A stretch of DNA of 13,692 nt. Origin: an uncultured Clostridium sp. Lineage in GTDB: Bacteria > Bacillota > Clostridia > Clostridiales > Clostridiaceae. The stretch spans positions 1-13,692 of the forward strand of contig CALBDU010000008.1 in assembly GCA_937927335.1 (NCBI GenBank), written 5' to 3'. The notes below the pieces were generated by a model. That model saw nothing but the letters and a program-made list of their open reading frames with translations, ran no database searches and was not told where the DNA came from. The position numbers and the translations under genes are program-made. Positions 6,811 through 13,662 of this stretch are shown one piece after another. How positions within the stretch are numbered: the stretch's first letter is position 1; each line of letters starts with the position of its first letter.

Positions 6811-6920
6811 ATGGATTATATAATAATCTCAATATTTATTCCAATACTTGTTATTAATGTTGGATTTACAAAACAAGTTATTCCAGCGTTAGTTACTTGG
6901 ATAATAGTTAACGGAATATT
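6811..6920 (+). pseudogene. nhaC' : N-terminal fragment of a second NhaC-family transporter
   Basis: From the ATG at 6811 the frame reads IIISIFIPILVINVGFTKQV then IPALVTWIIVNGIL. This aligns with residues 5-38 of the intact transporter (VSLFIPIVVIILAM, TKRIIAALVVGIISGGIL). Similarity stops at about 6920, where the IS256-family fragment begins, and no later part of the transporter is found. The gene ran divergently from cadC', with two repressor-type operators between them. The open frame starts further upstream at 6772, but the match to the intact protein starts near 6811. Confidence 0.72.
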
Positions 6921-6924
6921 ACAT

Positions 6925-7527
6925 CGAAAGAGTTATGTACCGTTCTTTGGCGAGTTATTCATAGTGATATGAATGATTTAGCCAACAAAGTTAAGACATT
7001 CTTATAGCTTCGGTAGATGGCCTGACTGGGTTTCCTGCTGCGATAGCGGCGGTATATCTCAAGACCGAGCTTCAACAGTGCATAATTCACCAAATTCGAA
7101 ATACTACAAAGTTTGTTTCCTACAAGGATCTCAAGGTACTGATGGCGGATCTTAAAAAGGTGTACTCCGCACACAGTGAGGAAGCAGCGCTCTTCGAGCT
7201 CGATCTGTTCGATGAGAAATGGGGTTCTAAATACCCCAAGATTGCTGTTTCCTGGAGGAACAACTGGGCTAATCTGGCCACATATTTCAAGTATCCTCAG
7301 GAAGTCAGAACCCTAATATACCACCAATCTCATTGACGGATTCAATCGTCAGATGAGAAAGGTAACTAAGTATGGACAAAATTGCTGTTTTCCCGACCGA
7401 CGACAGTCTGCTGAAGATTCTTTATCTGGCTATGATGGATGTTACAAAGAAATGGACCCAAAGCCGCAGAGACTGGGGTAAAATCCATTCTCAACTCGAG
7501 ATATATTTCGCCGACAGGCTTGACTAA
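6925..7527 (+). pseudogene. IS256-family transposase, 5'-truncated and frameshifted
   Basis: The C-terminal half of a transposase closely related in sequence to the copy at 10378-11622. It starts in poorly readable sequence, then gives DILIASVDGLTGFPAAIAAV containing the second catalytic Asp, followed by SYKDLKVLMADLKKVYS and FDEKWGSKYPKIAVSWRNNW. A one-base loss near 7320 shifts the frame. The next segment reads LIDGFNRQMRK, where the third catalytic residue is Asp instead of the Glu seen in SIENFNR of the other copy. Another shift leads to VFPTDDSLLKILYLAMMD and the stop at 7525-7527. The first catalytic Asp and the whole N-terminus are missing, and no left end is visible. Codon use is clearly more GC-rich than its neighbours, which suggests a separate, foreign source. 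Confidence 0.88.
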
Positions 7528-7552
7528 AAACAAGACAGTATATTCCATATTT

Positions 7553-7582
7553 AGGCAGTAGCCAGTCTGTCACTGCTTTTTA
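7553..7582 (+). terminator. Weak terminator-like hairpin after the IS256 fragment
   Basis: GCAGT (7555-7559) pairs with ACTGC (7572-7576), followed by TTTTTATT. The stem is short and its inner part pairs poorly. Confidence 0.35.
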
Positions 7583-7864
7583 TTAACTTGCCCCTAATCG
7601 GGTGTATAATGCTTTTAAGGGATAGATGCTGATTTTTTTAGCTTCTACCCCTCAAGATATTATTTGAAACTACATCAGTTTTTAGAGTTTACACGCAATT
7701 TGAAACGTACCCTTCGCAAAATTGAAGACCTCGAAGTTTTTTTATCTGTAAGGTCTTCTTGTTTTACTAGCCCATTTATTACTTATCAAAAAAACAATAT
7801 CACCAAAAACTCCAGATCTTATTTTTTAAGGTTTTCAAATAAACCTAACTATATAAATTTTTAC
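7583..7864. other. Spacer with two hairpins, no gene seen
   Basis: No convincing coding sequence. Two inverted repeats stand out. One has 14-nt arms with three mismatched or wobble positions (7618-7631 with 7639-7652). The other has perfect 8-bp arms, GAAGACCT (7724-7731) with AGGTCTTC (7751-7758). The second could end transcription of the deacetylase gene on the minus strand, as TTTT lies shortly after it, though the stretch is not a clean T-tract. Confidence 0.45.
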
Positions 7865-8755
7865 TTATTTTAATTTGGCAAAAGAGTACCCTTGGGATTT
7901 CAGGTATTCAATAACTTGAGGCAAAGCTTGAGCCGTTGTTTCCTTATCCGGTGCATCATGCATCAGGATAACAACATGTTCTTTATTTGCCGTATACATT
8001 TTTAAATTACTTAGCAGCTTATCAACAGGAATATCATTCCCTTCCGCATCACCGGTGAGATCATTCCAATCAATATAATGATATCCTGCATTTTGAATTG
8101 ATTCCCTGAATGGCGCTAACTTTTTTCCAGATGACCCTCCTGGGAATCTCACTAACTTACCACTAAATTGGTCGCCCAGGATGGATTTTAAGGTTGTATC
8201 ACATTTATTGACGTCAGCTATAAACTCAGCTGTATTAGAATAAATATATTTGTATTCATGGGAATAGGTATGATTTGCTATAGCATGTCCCCTTTCAAAT
8301 TCCGATTTAACCAAATCAGGATGTTTTGCTGCCATAGAACCAATTATAAAAAAAGTAGCCTTTATGTTATACTTGTCCAATATCTCCAAAACCTTAGGAG
8401 TATTATTTGCCGATGGTCCATCATCAAATGTAAGATATGCCACCTTAGTTCCATTAGGGGCATATAAATTACCCTTTGATGCATCGGTTGTTGGAGTATT
8501 ATCATTCACGGTGCTTTCACGTATATTTGCTTTAGTATCATTAGTAGGTAAAGATGGTTTTCCTGCAGCATCTATGCTTGTATTACCTTTGGAATTAACA
8601 TTTGTCCCTATATTAATATTTTTATTATAATAATATTTGCTTCCAAAAAAATGCGCTGAACAATATGCAACAACTAACAATAACATAGCTATAATAATTC
8701 TCTTTTTCCAAAGTATTCTTATTCTTCTAACAATTCTACTCTCATTATTAATCAT
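7865..8755 (-). CDS. Membrane-anchored polysaccharide deacetylase (CE4, NodB domain)
   Basis: 296 residues. A basic N-terminus and one hydrophobic segment (about 19-37) form a signal anchor. A Ser/Thr/Asn-rich linker (about 45-97) then leads to an extracellular NodB domain (about 104-294). All five CE4 motifs are seen: TFDDGP (109-114, catalytic base D111 and metal ligand D112), HTYSH (162-166, metal ligands H162 and H166), RFPGGS (203-208), DWND (229-232) and LMHD (264-267, H266). Such enzymes remove acetyl groups from peptidoglycan N-acetyl sugars, or from chitin oligomers, outside the cell, and often give lysozyme resistance or act in sporulation. The start at 8755 has a GGGTGA site about 6 nt ahead. 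It appears monocistronic and intact. Family firm; exact substrate not determined. Confidence 0.9.
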   Translation of the reverse strand: MINNESRIVRRIRILWKKRIIIAMLLLVVAYCSAHFFGSKYYYNKNINIGTNVNSKGNTSIDAAGKPSLPTNDTKANIRESTVNDNTPTTDASKGNLYAPNGTKVAYLTFDDGPSANNTPKVLEILDKYNIKATFFIIGSMAAKHPDLVKSEFERGHAIANHTYSHEYKYIYSNTAEFIADVNKCDTTLKSILGDQFSGKLVRFPGGSSGKKLAPFRESIQNAGYHYIDWNDLTGDAEGNDIPVDKLLSNLKMYTANKEHVVILMHDAPDKETTAQALPQVIEYLKSQGYSFAKLK

Positions 8756-8821
8756 GTATAATCACCCATCACCCATATTATCTTCTTAATTATATTACAT
8801 CATTAAATCAGTAAGTTCCAC

Positions 8822-8830
8822 ATTATAACA
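8822..8830 (-). promoter_or_regulatory. Extended -10 promoter element of the deacetylase gene
   Basis: TGTTATAAT on the minus strand (TG at 8829-8830, TATAAT at 8822-8827) lies about 65 bp upstream of the start at 8755. The -35 region is weak, as is common for extended -10 promoters. Confidence 0.5.
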
Positions 8831-8909
8831 TAAAATTAATAAATACATCATTTTCCTTTGGATTTTCGACAAGCGATTTGCTAAATAACTATATTAATCT
8901 ATATTGAAA

Positions 8910-8932
8910 AAGGATTGGTTATCCCAATCCTT
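8910..8932 (-). terminator. Intrinsic terminator after the 8957-9419 fossil
   Basis: A perfect 9-bp stem (8910-8918 with 8924-8932) with a 5-nt loop is followed on the minus strand by TTTTTC. It presumably once ended the gene whose tail is at 8957-9070. Confidence 0.85.
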
Positions 8933-8956
8933 AGTTTGCATTAAATAAAATTATCG

Positions 8957-9419
8957 CTATTTGTCTTTTAGATTCTCTATTTCTTCTTCTACTTCTTCAG
9001 CTCCTTCTGAATAAAATTTTTCTTCATCTGGATCCAGTTCTTTAATCAATCTTAGAAACTCTCCTGCATGAACTCTCTCTTCATTAGCCTTAATACCTTT
9101 AATACATTTTTCGATAAATAGAGGAATGCTATTAATAAAAAAACTGCAATATTCAAATAAACATTTAATAATTACAGGTTCCACACATTTAAATCCAATT
9201 CGCCGCCTTCAATAGCCATTTAATTGCCACGTCATTGCCGCATATTTTGTAACCTATCTAATTCATCAACTCCGGCATAACCGGATTGACCTTACCGAAT
9301 GCCAACTTTGTCTGCTTAGGTACTGTAAATACCAAAATGCATAACAAAAATACAATAGCTACAGGAATAAGAAATAGTAATTTGTCTACATGTGTTTTTG
9401 ACTCTTTTGTAATTTGCAT
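8957..9419 (-). pseudogene. Composite gene fossil: membrane-protein N-terminus + aspartase C-terminal region + rubrerythrin-like tail
   Basis: Starting at an ATG at 9419 with a strong AAGGAGGT site, the frame first encodes a membrane-protein N-terminus: ESKTHVDKLLF, then the hydrophobic LIPVAIVFLLCILVF. At about 9300 it passes without a shift into GKVNPVMPELMN, the substrate-binding signature of the aspartase/fumarase family, and stops at TAG (9258-9260), where the family usually has Gln. Aspartase sequence continues in shifted frames (IGYKICGND, then AIEGGELDLNV, then EPVI, then CIKGIKANEER) to about 9075. From there the frame reads HAGEFLRLIKELDPDEEKFY and ends with an acidic helix (8957). 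That tail does not fit aspartase but resembles the C-terminus of rubrerythrin/ferritin-like proteins. Deletions seem to have joined three genes. The first 53 codons could still be translated; the rest cannot work as an enzyme. Confidence 0.75.
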
Positions 9420-9489
9420 GTTTTGTAACCTCCTTGGTATAATTTAATCTATAGGTTATATATAAATATATCGATTATAAATAAATCAT

Positions 9490-9518
9490 TTGATTTTCTA
9501 TTTTTCATGTATTATAAT
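9490..9518 (+). promoter_or_regulatory. Promoter of the TetR-family gene
   Basis: TTGATT (9490-9495) and TATAAT (9513-9518) are 17 bp apart. Transcription should begin near 9525. This leaves the GTG at 9527 almost leaderless and favours a later start codon. Confidence 0.75.
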
Positions 9519-9565
9519 TTAGGAAAGTGGACGAATATTTATTTAATTTGAAAGGAAATATTGTT

Positions 9566-10255
9566 TTGTTAGGTATTCAGAATATTAAAAAGAAAAGAGT
9601 AATTAAATATTTTATTGATGCGGCTGCCAGGATAGCCAAAGAAGAAGGAATATCCCGGATCACTATAAGAAAGGTCGCTGCTGAGGCAGGATATAACAGC
9701 GCTACATTGTACAATTATTTTAATAGTATTGAAGATCTTTTAGATTTTGCCATTATCAACAGCATTACAGATTACTTAAATGAAATATATAAGATTTTAA
9801 TCAGCGATAAGCATGAGGTTTTGAAATACTTCGAATCCTGGAAGTGTTACTGCAAATACTCATTTACTTATCCATCAATCTATACTTATGCATTTGCATC
9901 TCGTTTTTCAGAAAACGTATTGAATAAAATGAATACATATTTTGAAATGTTTCCCGAGGCATTTTCAAATATAAATATTTCTCAGAAAGCTCTAAAACTT
10001 ATCCTGACATCTGGATTAAATGAAAGAGATTCGGCTTTTATCCGTCCATGTATTGAATGCGGATACTTCAACGAAAAAGATGCAATTGATATTAACATAA
10101 TGGCATATATGCTTCATGGTGGACTTATGTATAGTTTAGAAAACAGTCGTTACCCAATTTCAATTCAGGAATCAATCCAACAATTCAGTAAATATTATAT
10201 AGAGTATATGAATTGGAAAAGAACTGAAGGATATCCCCCTATAGAAAAATTGTAG
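9566..10255 (+). CDS. TetR/AcrR-family transcriptional regulator
   Basis: About 229 residues from the TTG at 9566. The N-terminal 60 residues form the TetR DNA-binding domain: FIDAAARIAKEEGISRITIR followed by KVAAEAGYNSATLYNYF with the typical recognition-helix ending. The rest is an all-helical ligand-binding and dimer domain with no recognisable specificity, including CYCKYSFTYPSIYTYAF. The frame is open from a GTG at 9527. However, the promoter at 9490-9518 would start the message only about 2 nt before it, and AGGAAA directly touches it. The TTG at 9566 has AAAGGA 9 nt ahead and fits the family better. The gene is divergent from the fossil at 8957-9419, so it may once have controlled that transporter. 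It looks intact. Confidence 0.8.
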   Translation: MLGIQNIKKKRVIKYFIDAAARIAKEEGISRITIRKVAAEAGYNSATLYNYFNSIEDLLDFAIINSITDYLNEIYKILISDKHEVLKYFESWKCYCKYSFTYPSIYTYAFASRFSENVLNKMNTYFEMFPEAFSNINISQKALKLILTSGLNERDSAFIRPCIECGYFNEKDAIDINIMAYMLHGGLMYSLENSRYPISIQESIQQFSKYYIEYMNWKRTEGYPPIEKL

Positions 10256-10326
10256 AACTAGAATGTTTAAATATCAAATTTAATGGCAAATGGAGACTGT
10301 AAAAAATTTTGTGTGAACTATAAAAT

Positions 10327-10373
10327 AAATCCTTCTGGATTAATGTTAAAATAATATTAATTCAGGAGGATTT
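10327..10373 (+). promoter_or_regulatory. RBS-sequestering hairpin ahead of the IS256 transposase
   Basis: An 18-bp stem with two G-U wobbles (10327-10344 with 10356-10373) and an 11-nt loop. The right arm contains the transposase ribosome site AGGAGGA, a few nt before the ATG at 10378. A transcript entering from outside the element would fold the site away, while an inside start within the left arm would leave it free. Protection of this kind against read-through transcription is known for other insertion sequences such as IS10. The TTTTATT after the stem could also give some termination. Confidence 0.7.
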
Positions 10374-10377
10374 TATT

Positions 10378-11622
10378 ATGGCAAGACAAAGAAAACTTAC
10401 ACCAGAAAGGAAAGCTCTCATAACACAACTTTTACAAGAATATAGACCAGATGATGTTAATGGTGTCCAAGCTATGCTTAAAGACCTTTTAGGGGATACT
10501 CTTCAAGGCATGCTGGAAACTGAACTGGAAGATGATTTAGGCTATTCTAAATATGATTATGCCAACAAAGACACCGATAATAATCGTAACGGATATAGCA
10601 AAAAAAACGGTGACATCTTCTATGGGCAATATAGAACTTGATATTCCAAGGGATAGAAATGGAGAATTTGAACCTCAAATAGTCAAAAAACACCAGACCG
10701 ATATTTCAAGCATTGAAGACCAAGTGATGTCAATGTATGCAAAAGGAATGACTACAAGAGATATATCGGAGCATTTACTGAGCGTATATGGTGTGGAAGC
10801 ATCCTCAACAATGATTTCTAAAATGACAGACAAAATACTTCCTATTGCAAAGGAATGGCAGAGCCGGCCTCTGGCCAGTAAGTATGCCATTGTATTCCTG
10901 GATGCGGTACACTATAATGTCCGACAGGACAATGCTATTATTAAAAAAGCAGTGTATATTGCCATAGGAATACGGCTTAATGGTGAAAAAGAAGTTATGG
11001 GTATGTGGACTGGATGCAACGAAAGCGCAAAATATTGGCTTGGTGTGTTGAATGAAATTAAAAACCGCGGAACGGAAGATATACTAATTGTTTCTGTTGA
11101 TGGACTTACAGGTTTTGCAGATGCTATTCATGCAGTATATCCAAAGACTGAAATCCAAAGGTGCATTGTCCATCAGATTAGATATTCAACACGATTTGTT
11201 TCCTACAAGGATATTAAGATATTTATGGCTGATCTGAAGCAGGTATATCAAGCTGCTACTGAAGATATAGCTCTCCAGCAATTAGATTCATTGGACAGCA
11301 AATGGGGAAAGAAATACCCAAGCACTATTTCTTCATGGAAAAATAACTGGGCTGATCTTTCTACTTATTTCAAATACCCGCCTGAACTCAGGAAAATGAT
11401 ATACACGACTAATTCTATTGAAAATTTCAACAGACAATTGAGGAAAGTGACTAAACAAAGACCATTTTTCCTACGGATGATGCACTTTTCAAAATGTTGT
11501 ATCTTGCCATGGCAGACATAACGGCAAAATGGCACGGCGGCCGTTCAAAGGAATGGAGCAGAATACTGGAACAGCTCCTGATTTATTTTGAGGACAGGAT
11601 AAGTCTAGCCGATATTGATTAA
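10378..11622 (+). pseudogene. IS256-family DDE transposase with two frameshifts
   Basis: The full-length equivalent is about 414 residues, the usual family size. The ATG at 10378 has AGGAGGA upstream. The N-terminal domain reads MARQRKLTPERKALITQLLQ and runs to NRNGYSKK. At a run of eight A's (10600-10607) the frame shifts; the next frame gives TVTSSMGNIELDI and the catalytic domain. Visible catalytic residues are Asp in FLDAVHYNVR, Asp in VSVDGLTGF and Glu in SIENFNRQLRK. A missing base near 11453 causes the second shift, to IFPTDDALFKMLYLAMADIT and the stop at 11620-11622. All catalytic residues remain, but no continuous frame exists. Slippage at the A-run might repair the first break but not the second, so the element is probably immobile by itself. 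Confidence 0.9.
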
Positions 11623-11640
11623 TCCAGCCAAACAAAAAAT

Positions 11641-11674
11641 CCAGGCTGCCAAAATCATTTTATTGACAGCCTGG
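11641..11674 (-). terminator. Hairpin at the right end of the IS256 element
   Basis: CCAGGCTG (11641-11648) pairs with CAGCCTGG (11667-11674), with further A/T pairing inside. On the minus strand it is followed by ATTTTTTG, a good intrinsic terminator shape. It would stop antisense transcripts from entering the element. Confidence 0.6.
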
Positions 11675-11677
11675 TAA

Positions 11678-11836
11678 TTACGTGTAAAAATACATATAAT
11701 TTATTCACAAGATGCATTTATGCACCCTCATCCTAAAATCTTAGATATTAATGTTGATCCAGAGCTAGAATACACAAAATATTTTACACTACCGGCAAGG
11801 GCCTATATAAACTCATTCTTTGGTTATTCTAAATAA
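11678..11836 (+). pseudogene. Unrecognised coding relic next to the IS element
   Basis: An open frame begins right after the proposed IS end and reads DAFMHPHPKILDINV, then DPELEYTKYFTLPARAYINS, then FFGYSK and a stop at 11834-11836. The residue pattern looks like a genuine protein C-terminus. There is no ribosome site or start, and the upstream part is absent, as if cut off by the IS. I do not recognise the family. An ATG at 11720 would give only 38 residues. Confidence 0.35.
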
Positions 11837-11890
11837 ATTGCATTTAAAACTATTTGATCAATCAAGAAAAGGTCTTTTTGCCATTAAAAA

Positions 11891-11929
11891 CAGCTTTCTA
11901 CGATATTATTATTCTATCATAGAAAGCTG
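11891..11929 (-). terminator. Intrinsic terminator of the serine recombinase gene
   Basis: A perfect 10-bp stem, CAGCTTTCTA (11891-11900) with TAGAAAGCTG (11920-11929), is extended inward by GAT/ATC. On the minus strand it is followed by TTTTTAATGG. It lies about 80 bp past the recombinase stop. Confidence 0.8.
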
Positions 11930-12011
11930 CATTTGCAGAGTTTTTCTCACAGACTCTAATTGTTCCCTGTTAGATATTCCTTTTCACTTCAGCTGGCCCA
12001 TTACATCTTTA

Positions 12012-13208
12012 TTAAATTTCACAATCGACCTCTATACCATCAAGTAAAGATATAACTATCTTTTTACCATCAATCACGGTCATCTTCTCAATAATACTAG
12101 AATATAAATTTATATCAAATTCTTCTATTGGTTTTGCACTAATAATAATATCTATTAATTGATTTGCCTTATATCTCAGAAGCAAATCATCACTCTTTAG
12201 GTGTTCATTCCACTTCTTAATAAAATAATCTTTGTTTTCTATCATTGCATTAAATGTATTTATAAATACCTCATATAAATCTCTGTTATCTATGTGTGTG
12301 TTCTCGCAGCCCTTTTCGCCCTTTATAACATACCTATTATTACATCTCCAAACTATTCTCCTAAGCCTTTCATCATTGGAATTCCAAACCTTTCTACCAT
12401 AGGGTCTACCACAGCATCCGCAAATGACTCTTCCTGCAAATGGATTATCATTAGAAGCGTAGTCATACTTTTGTATTCCATGCTGCTTTGCAAATATCAG
12501 TCGTCGTTCCATTTCAAGCTGCACTGCTTCCCACATATCCTTATCAATTATTGCCGGGTGGCTATCTTCAACATAATACTGTGGAACCTCACCGTTGTTA
12601 AGTGCTCTTTTTTTATTAAGAAAATCCACTGTATAGGTCTTCTGGAGCAGTGCATCCCCCTTATATTTTTCATTACTAAGCATCTTCCTTATGCTTCCTT
12701 CATACCATTTAGCTTTTCCGTTCCAATTTGGAACTCCTTCTTCTTCAAGTTCTCTGGCTATCCTATTCGGTCCTTTACCATTAAGGTAGTCTTGATATAT
12801 CCTTCTTACAATTTTGGCTTGCTTTTCATTTACAATAAGGTTTCCATTATCGTCTTTATCATAGCCCACAAATTTGGTATGATTGACCGTTACTTTCCCC
12901 TGTTCAAACCTTCTTCTTATGCCCCAAGTGCTGATTTGGCTCAGGTTGTTAGATTCTTCTTGCGCTAAACTAGCGAGTATCGAAATTAGAACTTCTCCTT
13001 TTGAGTCCAAGGTATTGATATTCTCCTTCTCAAAAATCACACCAACTCTCAGTTCTTTCAGCATCCTAACATAGTTTAAGCAGTCTAAGGTATTTCTTGC
13101 AAATCTTGATATGGATTTAGTTATGATCATATCAATTTTACCTGCTTTAGAATCTTCAATCATCTTATTAAACTGCTCACGTTTCTTCGTGTTGGTTCCT
13201 GAAATCCC
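12012..13208 (-). CDS. Large serine recombinase, 3' exon (398 residues; 5' exon beyond the window)
   Basis: The exon starts in phase 0 at GISGTNTKKREQFNKMIE, the late part of the resolvase catalytic domain, and keeps the conserved ITKSISRFARNTLD arginine segment. A recombinase domain follows (GYDKDDNGNLIVNEKQAKIV through the NWNGKAKW region and SNEKYKGD). Then comes a zinc ribbon (CGCCGRPYGRK with CxxC, plus a further Cys in WRCNN and in GCENTH) and a C-terminal tail. The nucleophilic serine and the first 50-60 residues are missing because a group II intron ends at about 13209. The open frame runs back to 13238, but its first ten residues (MARDFVPLAY) are intron sequence. Such recombinases of transposons or prophage-like elements cut and rejoin DNA at att sites. 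Function needs intron splicing and a 5' exon outside the window. Confidence 0.88.
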   Translation of the reverse strand, partial: GISGTNTKKREQFNKMIEDSKAGKIDMIITKSISRFARNTLDCLNYVRMLKELRVGVIFEKENINTLDSKGEVLISILASLAQEESNNLSQISTWGIRRRFEQGKVTVNHTKFVGYDKDDNGNLIVNEKQAKIVRRIYQDYLNGKGPNRIARELEEEGVPNWNGKAKWYEGSIRKMLSNEKYKGDALLQKTYTVDFLNKKRALNNGEVPQYYVEDSHPAIIDKDMWEAVQLEMERRLIFAKQHGIQKYDYASNDNPFAGRVICGCCGRPYGRKVWNSNDERLRRIVWRCNNRYVIKGEKGCENTHIDNRDLYEVFINTFNAMIENKDYFIKKWNEHLKSDDLLLRYKANQLIDIIISAKPIEEFDINLYSSIIEKMTVIDGKKIVISLLDGIEVDCEI

Positions 13209-13273
13209 ATAGGCTAAGGGCACAAAGTCCCTCGCCACCGAACCGTACGTACACCTCTCGACGTATACGGCTC
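13209..13273 (-). ncRNA. Group II intron domains V and VI with 3' splice site
   Basis: Domain V is exactly 34 nt (13240-13273), running GAGCCGTATACG...CGTACGGTTC with the catalytic AGC triad near its 5' end. Domain VI (13209-13239) forms a GGC/GCC and AGGG/CCCT stem. It has an unpaired A (in TTAGCC) 7 nt before the 3' end, the usual branch-point position. The intron ends in CCTAT. Confidence 0.88.
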
Positions 13274-13308
13274 TCCGTTAATAATTACCATATCTTTAAA
13301 AATTCAAT

Positions 13309-13662
13309 TTAACTATGAATTGCCTTATGACAATCCTCACATACTACTAAAGTTTTCCTGTTCTTAATCTTCATTATTTGTTCCCAAAGCTTATTCCCTT
13401 CTAACCCATTGACACTTGAAACATGATGAACTTCATAGTTAGGCTTCCCTATGCTACCGCAAAGCTCACAAACTCCTGCTTGAAGTCTTGCTCTGATAGT
13501 AGCGTTTGTATTTACTGAATAAACGTGCCTAACAATATTATCATCACAGAACCTTTTGCAATCTTGCAATTTTACAATGCTCTTTTCTTGTGTTTTACCT
13601 TTTTCTGTTTTATATTTTATCGTCCAACCTTTGCCACTGACCCTACTCCAATTTGATGGACA
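13309..13662 (-). CDS. Group II intron-encoded protein, C-terminal part with HNH endonuclease domain
   Basis: Reads VSGKGWTIKYKTEKGK, then a spacer, then RARLQAGVCELCGSIGKP and YEVHHVSSVNGLEGNKLWEQ, then IMKIKNRKTLVVCEDCHKAI and the stop at 13309. This is the DNA-endonuclease end of bacterial group II intron reverse transcriptases, with CxxC (CELC), EVHH, and CEDCH...H as the metal and active-site residues. It nicks the target strand during retrohoming. The reverse-transcriptase and maturase domains should lie upstream, outside the window. The frame has a TAG at 13663-13665, so the protein is either frameshifted there or decayed. The domain itself looks intact. The stop lies about 36 nt before domain V, as usual for these introns. 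Confidence 0.82.
   Translation of the reverse strand, partial: CPSNWSRVSGKGWTIKYKTEKGKTQEKSIVKLQDCKRFCDDNIVRHVYSVNTNATIRARLQAGVCELCGSIGKPNYEVHHVSSVNGLEGNKLWEQIMKIKNRKTLVVCEDCHKAIHS

Larger units (their letters stand above)
10295..11671 (+). mobile_element. IS256-family insertion sequence, transposase frameshifted
   Basis: Size of about 1.38 kb and a single DDE transposase fit the family. Proposed ends: left GACTGTAAAAAATTTTGTG (from 10295), and right, read inward on the minus strand, GGCTGTCAATAAAATGATTT (from 11671), imperfectly inverted. No matching target duplication was found beside these ends, so the exact borders are uncertain. The element separates the TetR gene from the unrecognised coding relic that starts just after the right end. 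Confidence 0.6.

Noticed and set aside
7664..7873. Open frame of 69 codons on the plus strand
   Set aside because: No ribosome site, AT-rich low-complexity translation, spans a strong hairpin; probably noncoding.
10287..11680. Target-site duplication flanking the IS256 element
   Set aside because: The 8 bases on each side of the proposed ends do not match, so no duplication can be claimed.
12294..12968. Open frame of 224 codons on the plus strand
   Set aside because: It lies wholly antisense to the serine recombinase, whose domains are clear on the other strand; no start signal.
13209..13238. MARDFVPLAY as the natural N-terminus of the recombinase
   Set aside because: These codons coincide with intron domain VI. 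The usual family sequence before GISGT is absent, and the protein would lack its catalytic serine.
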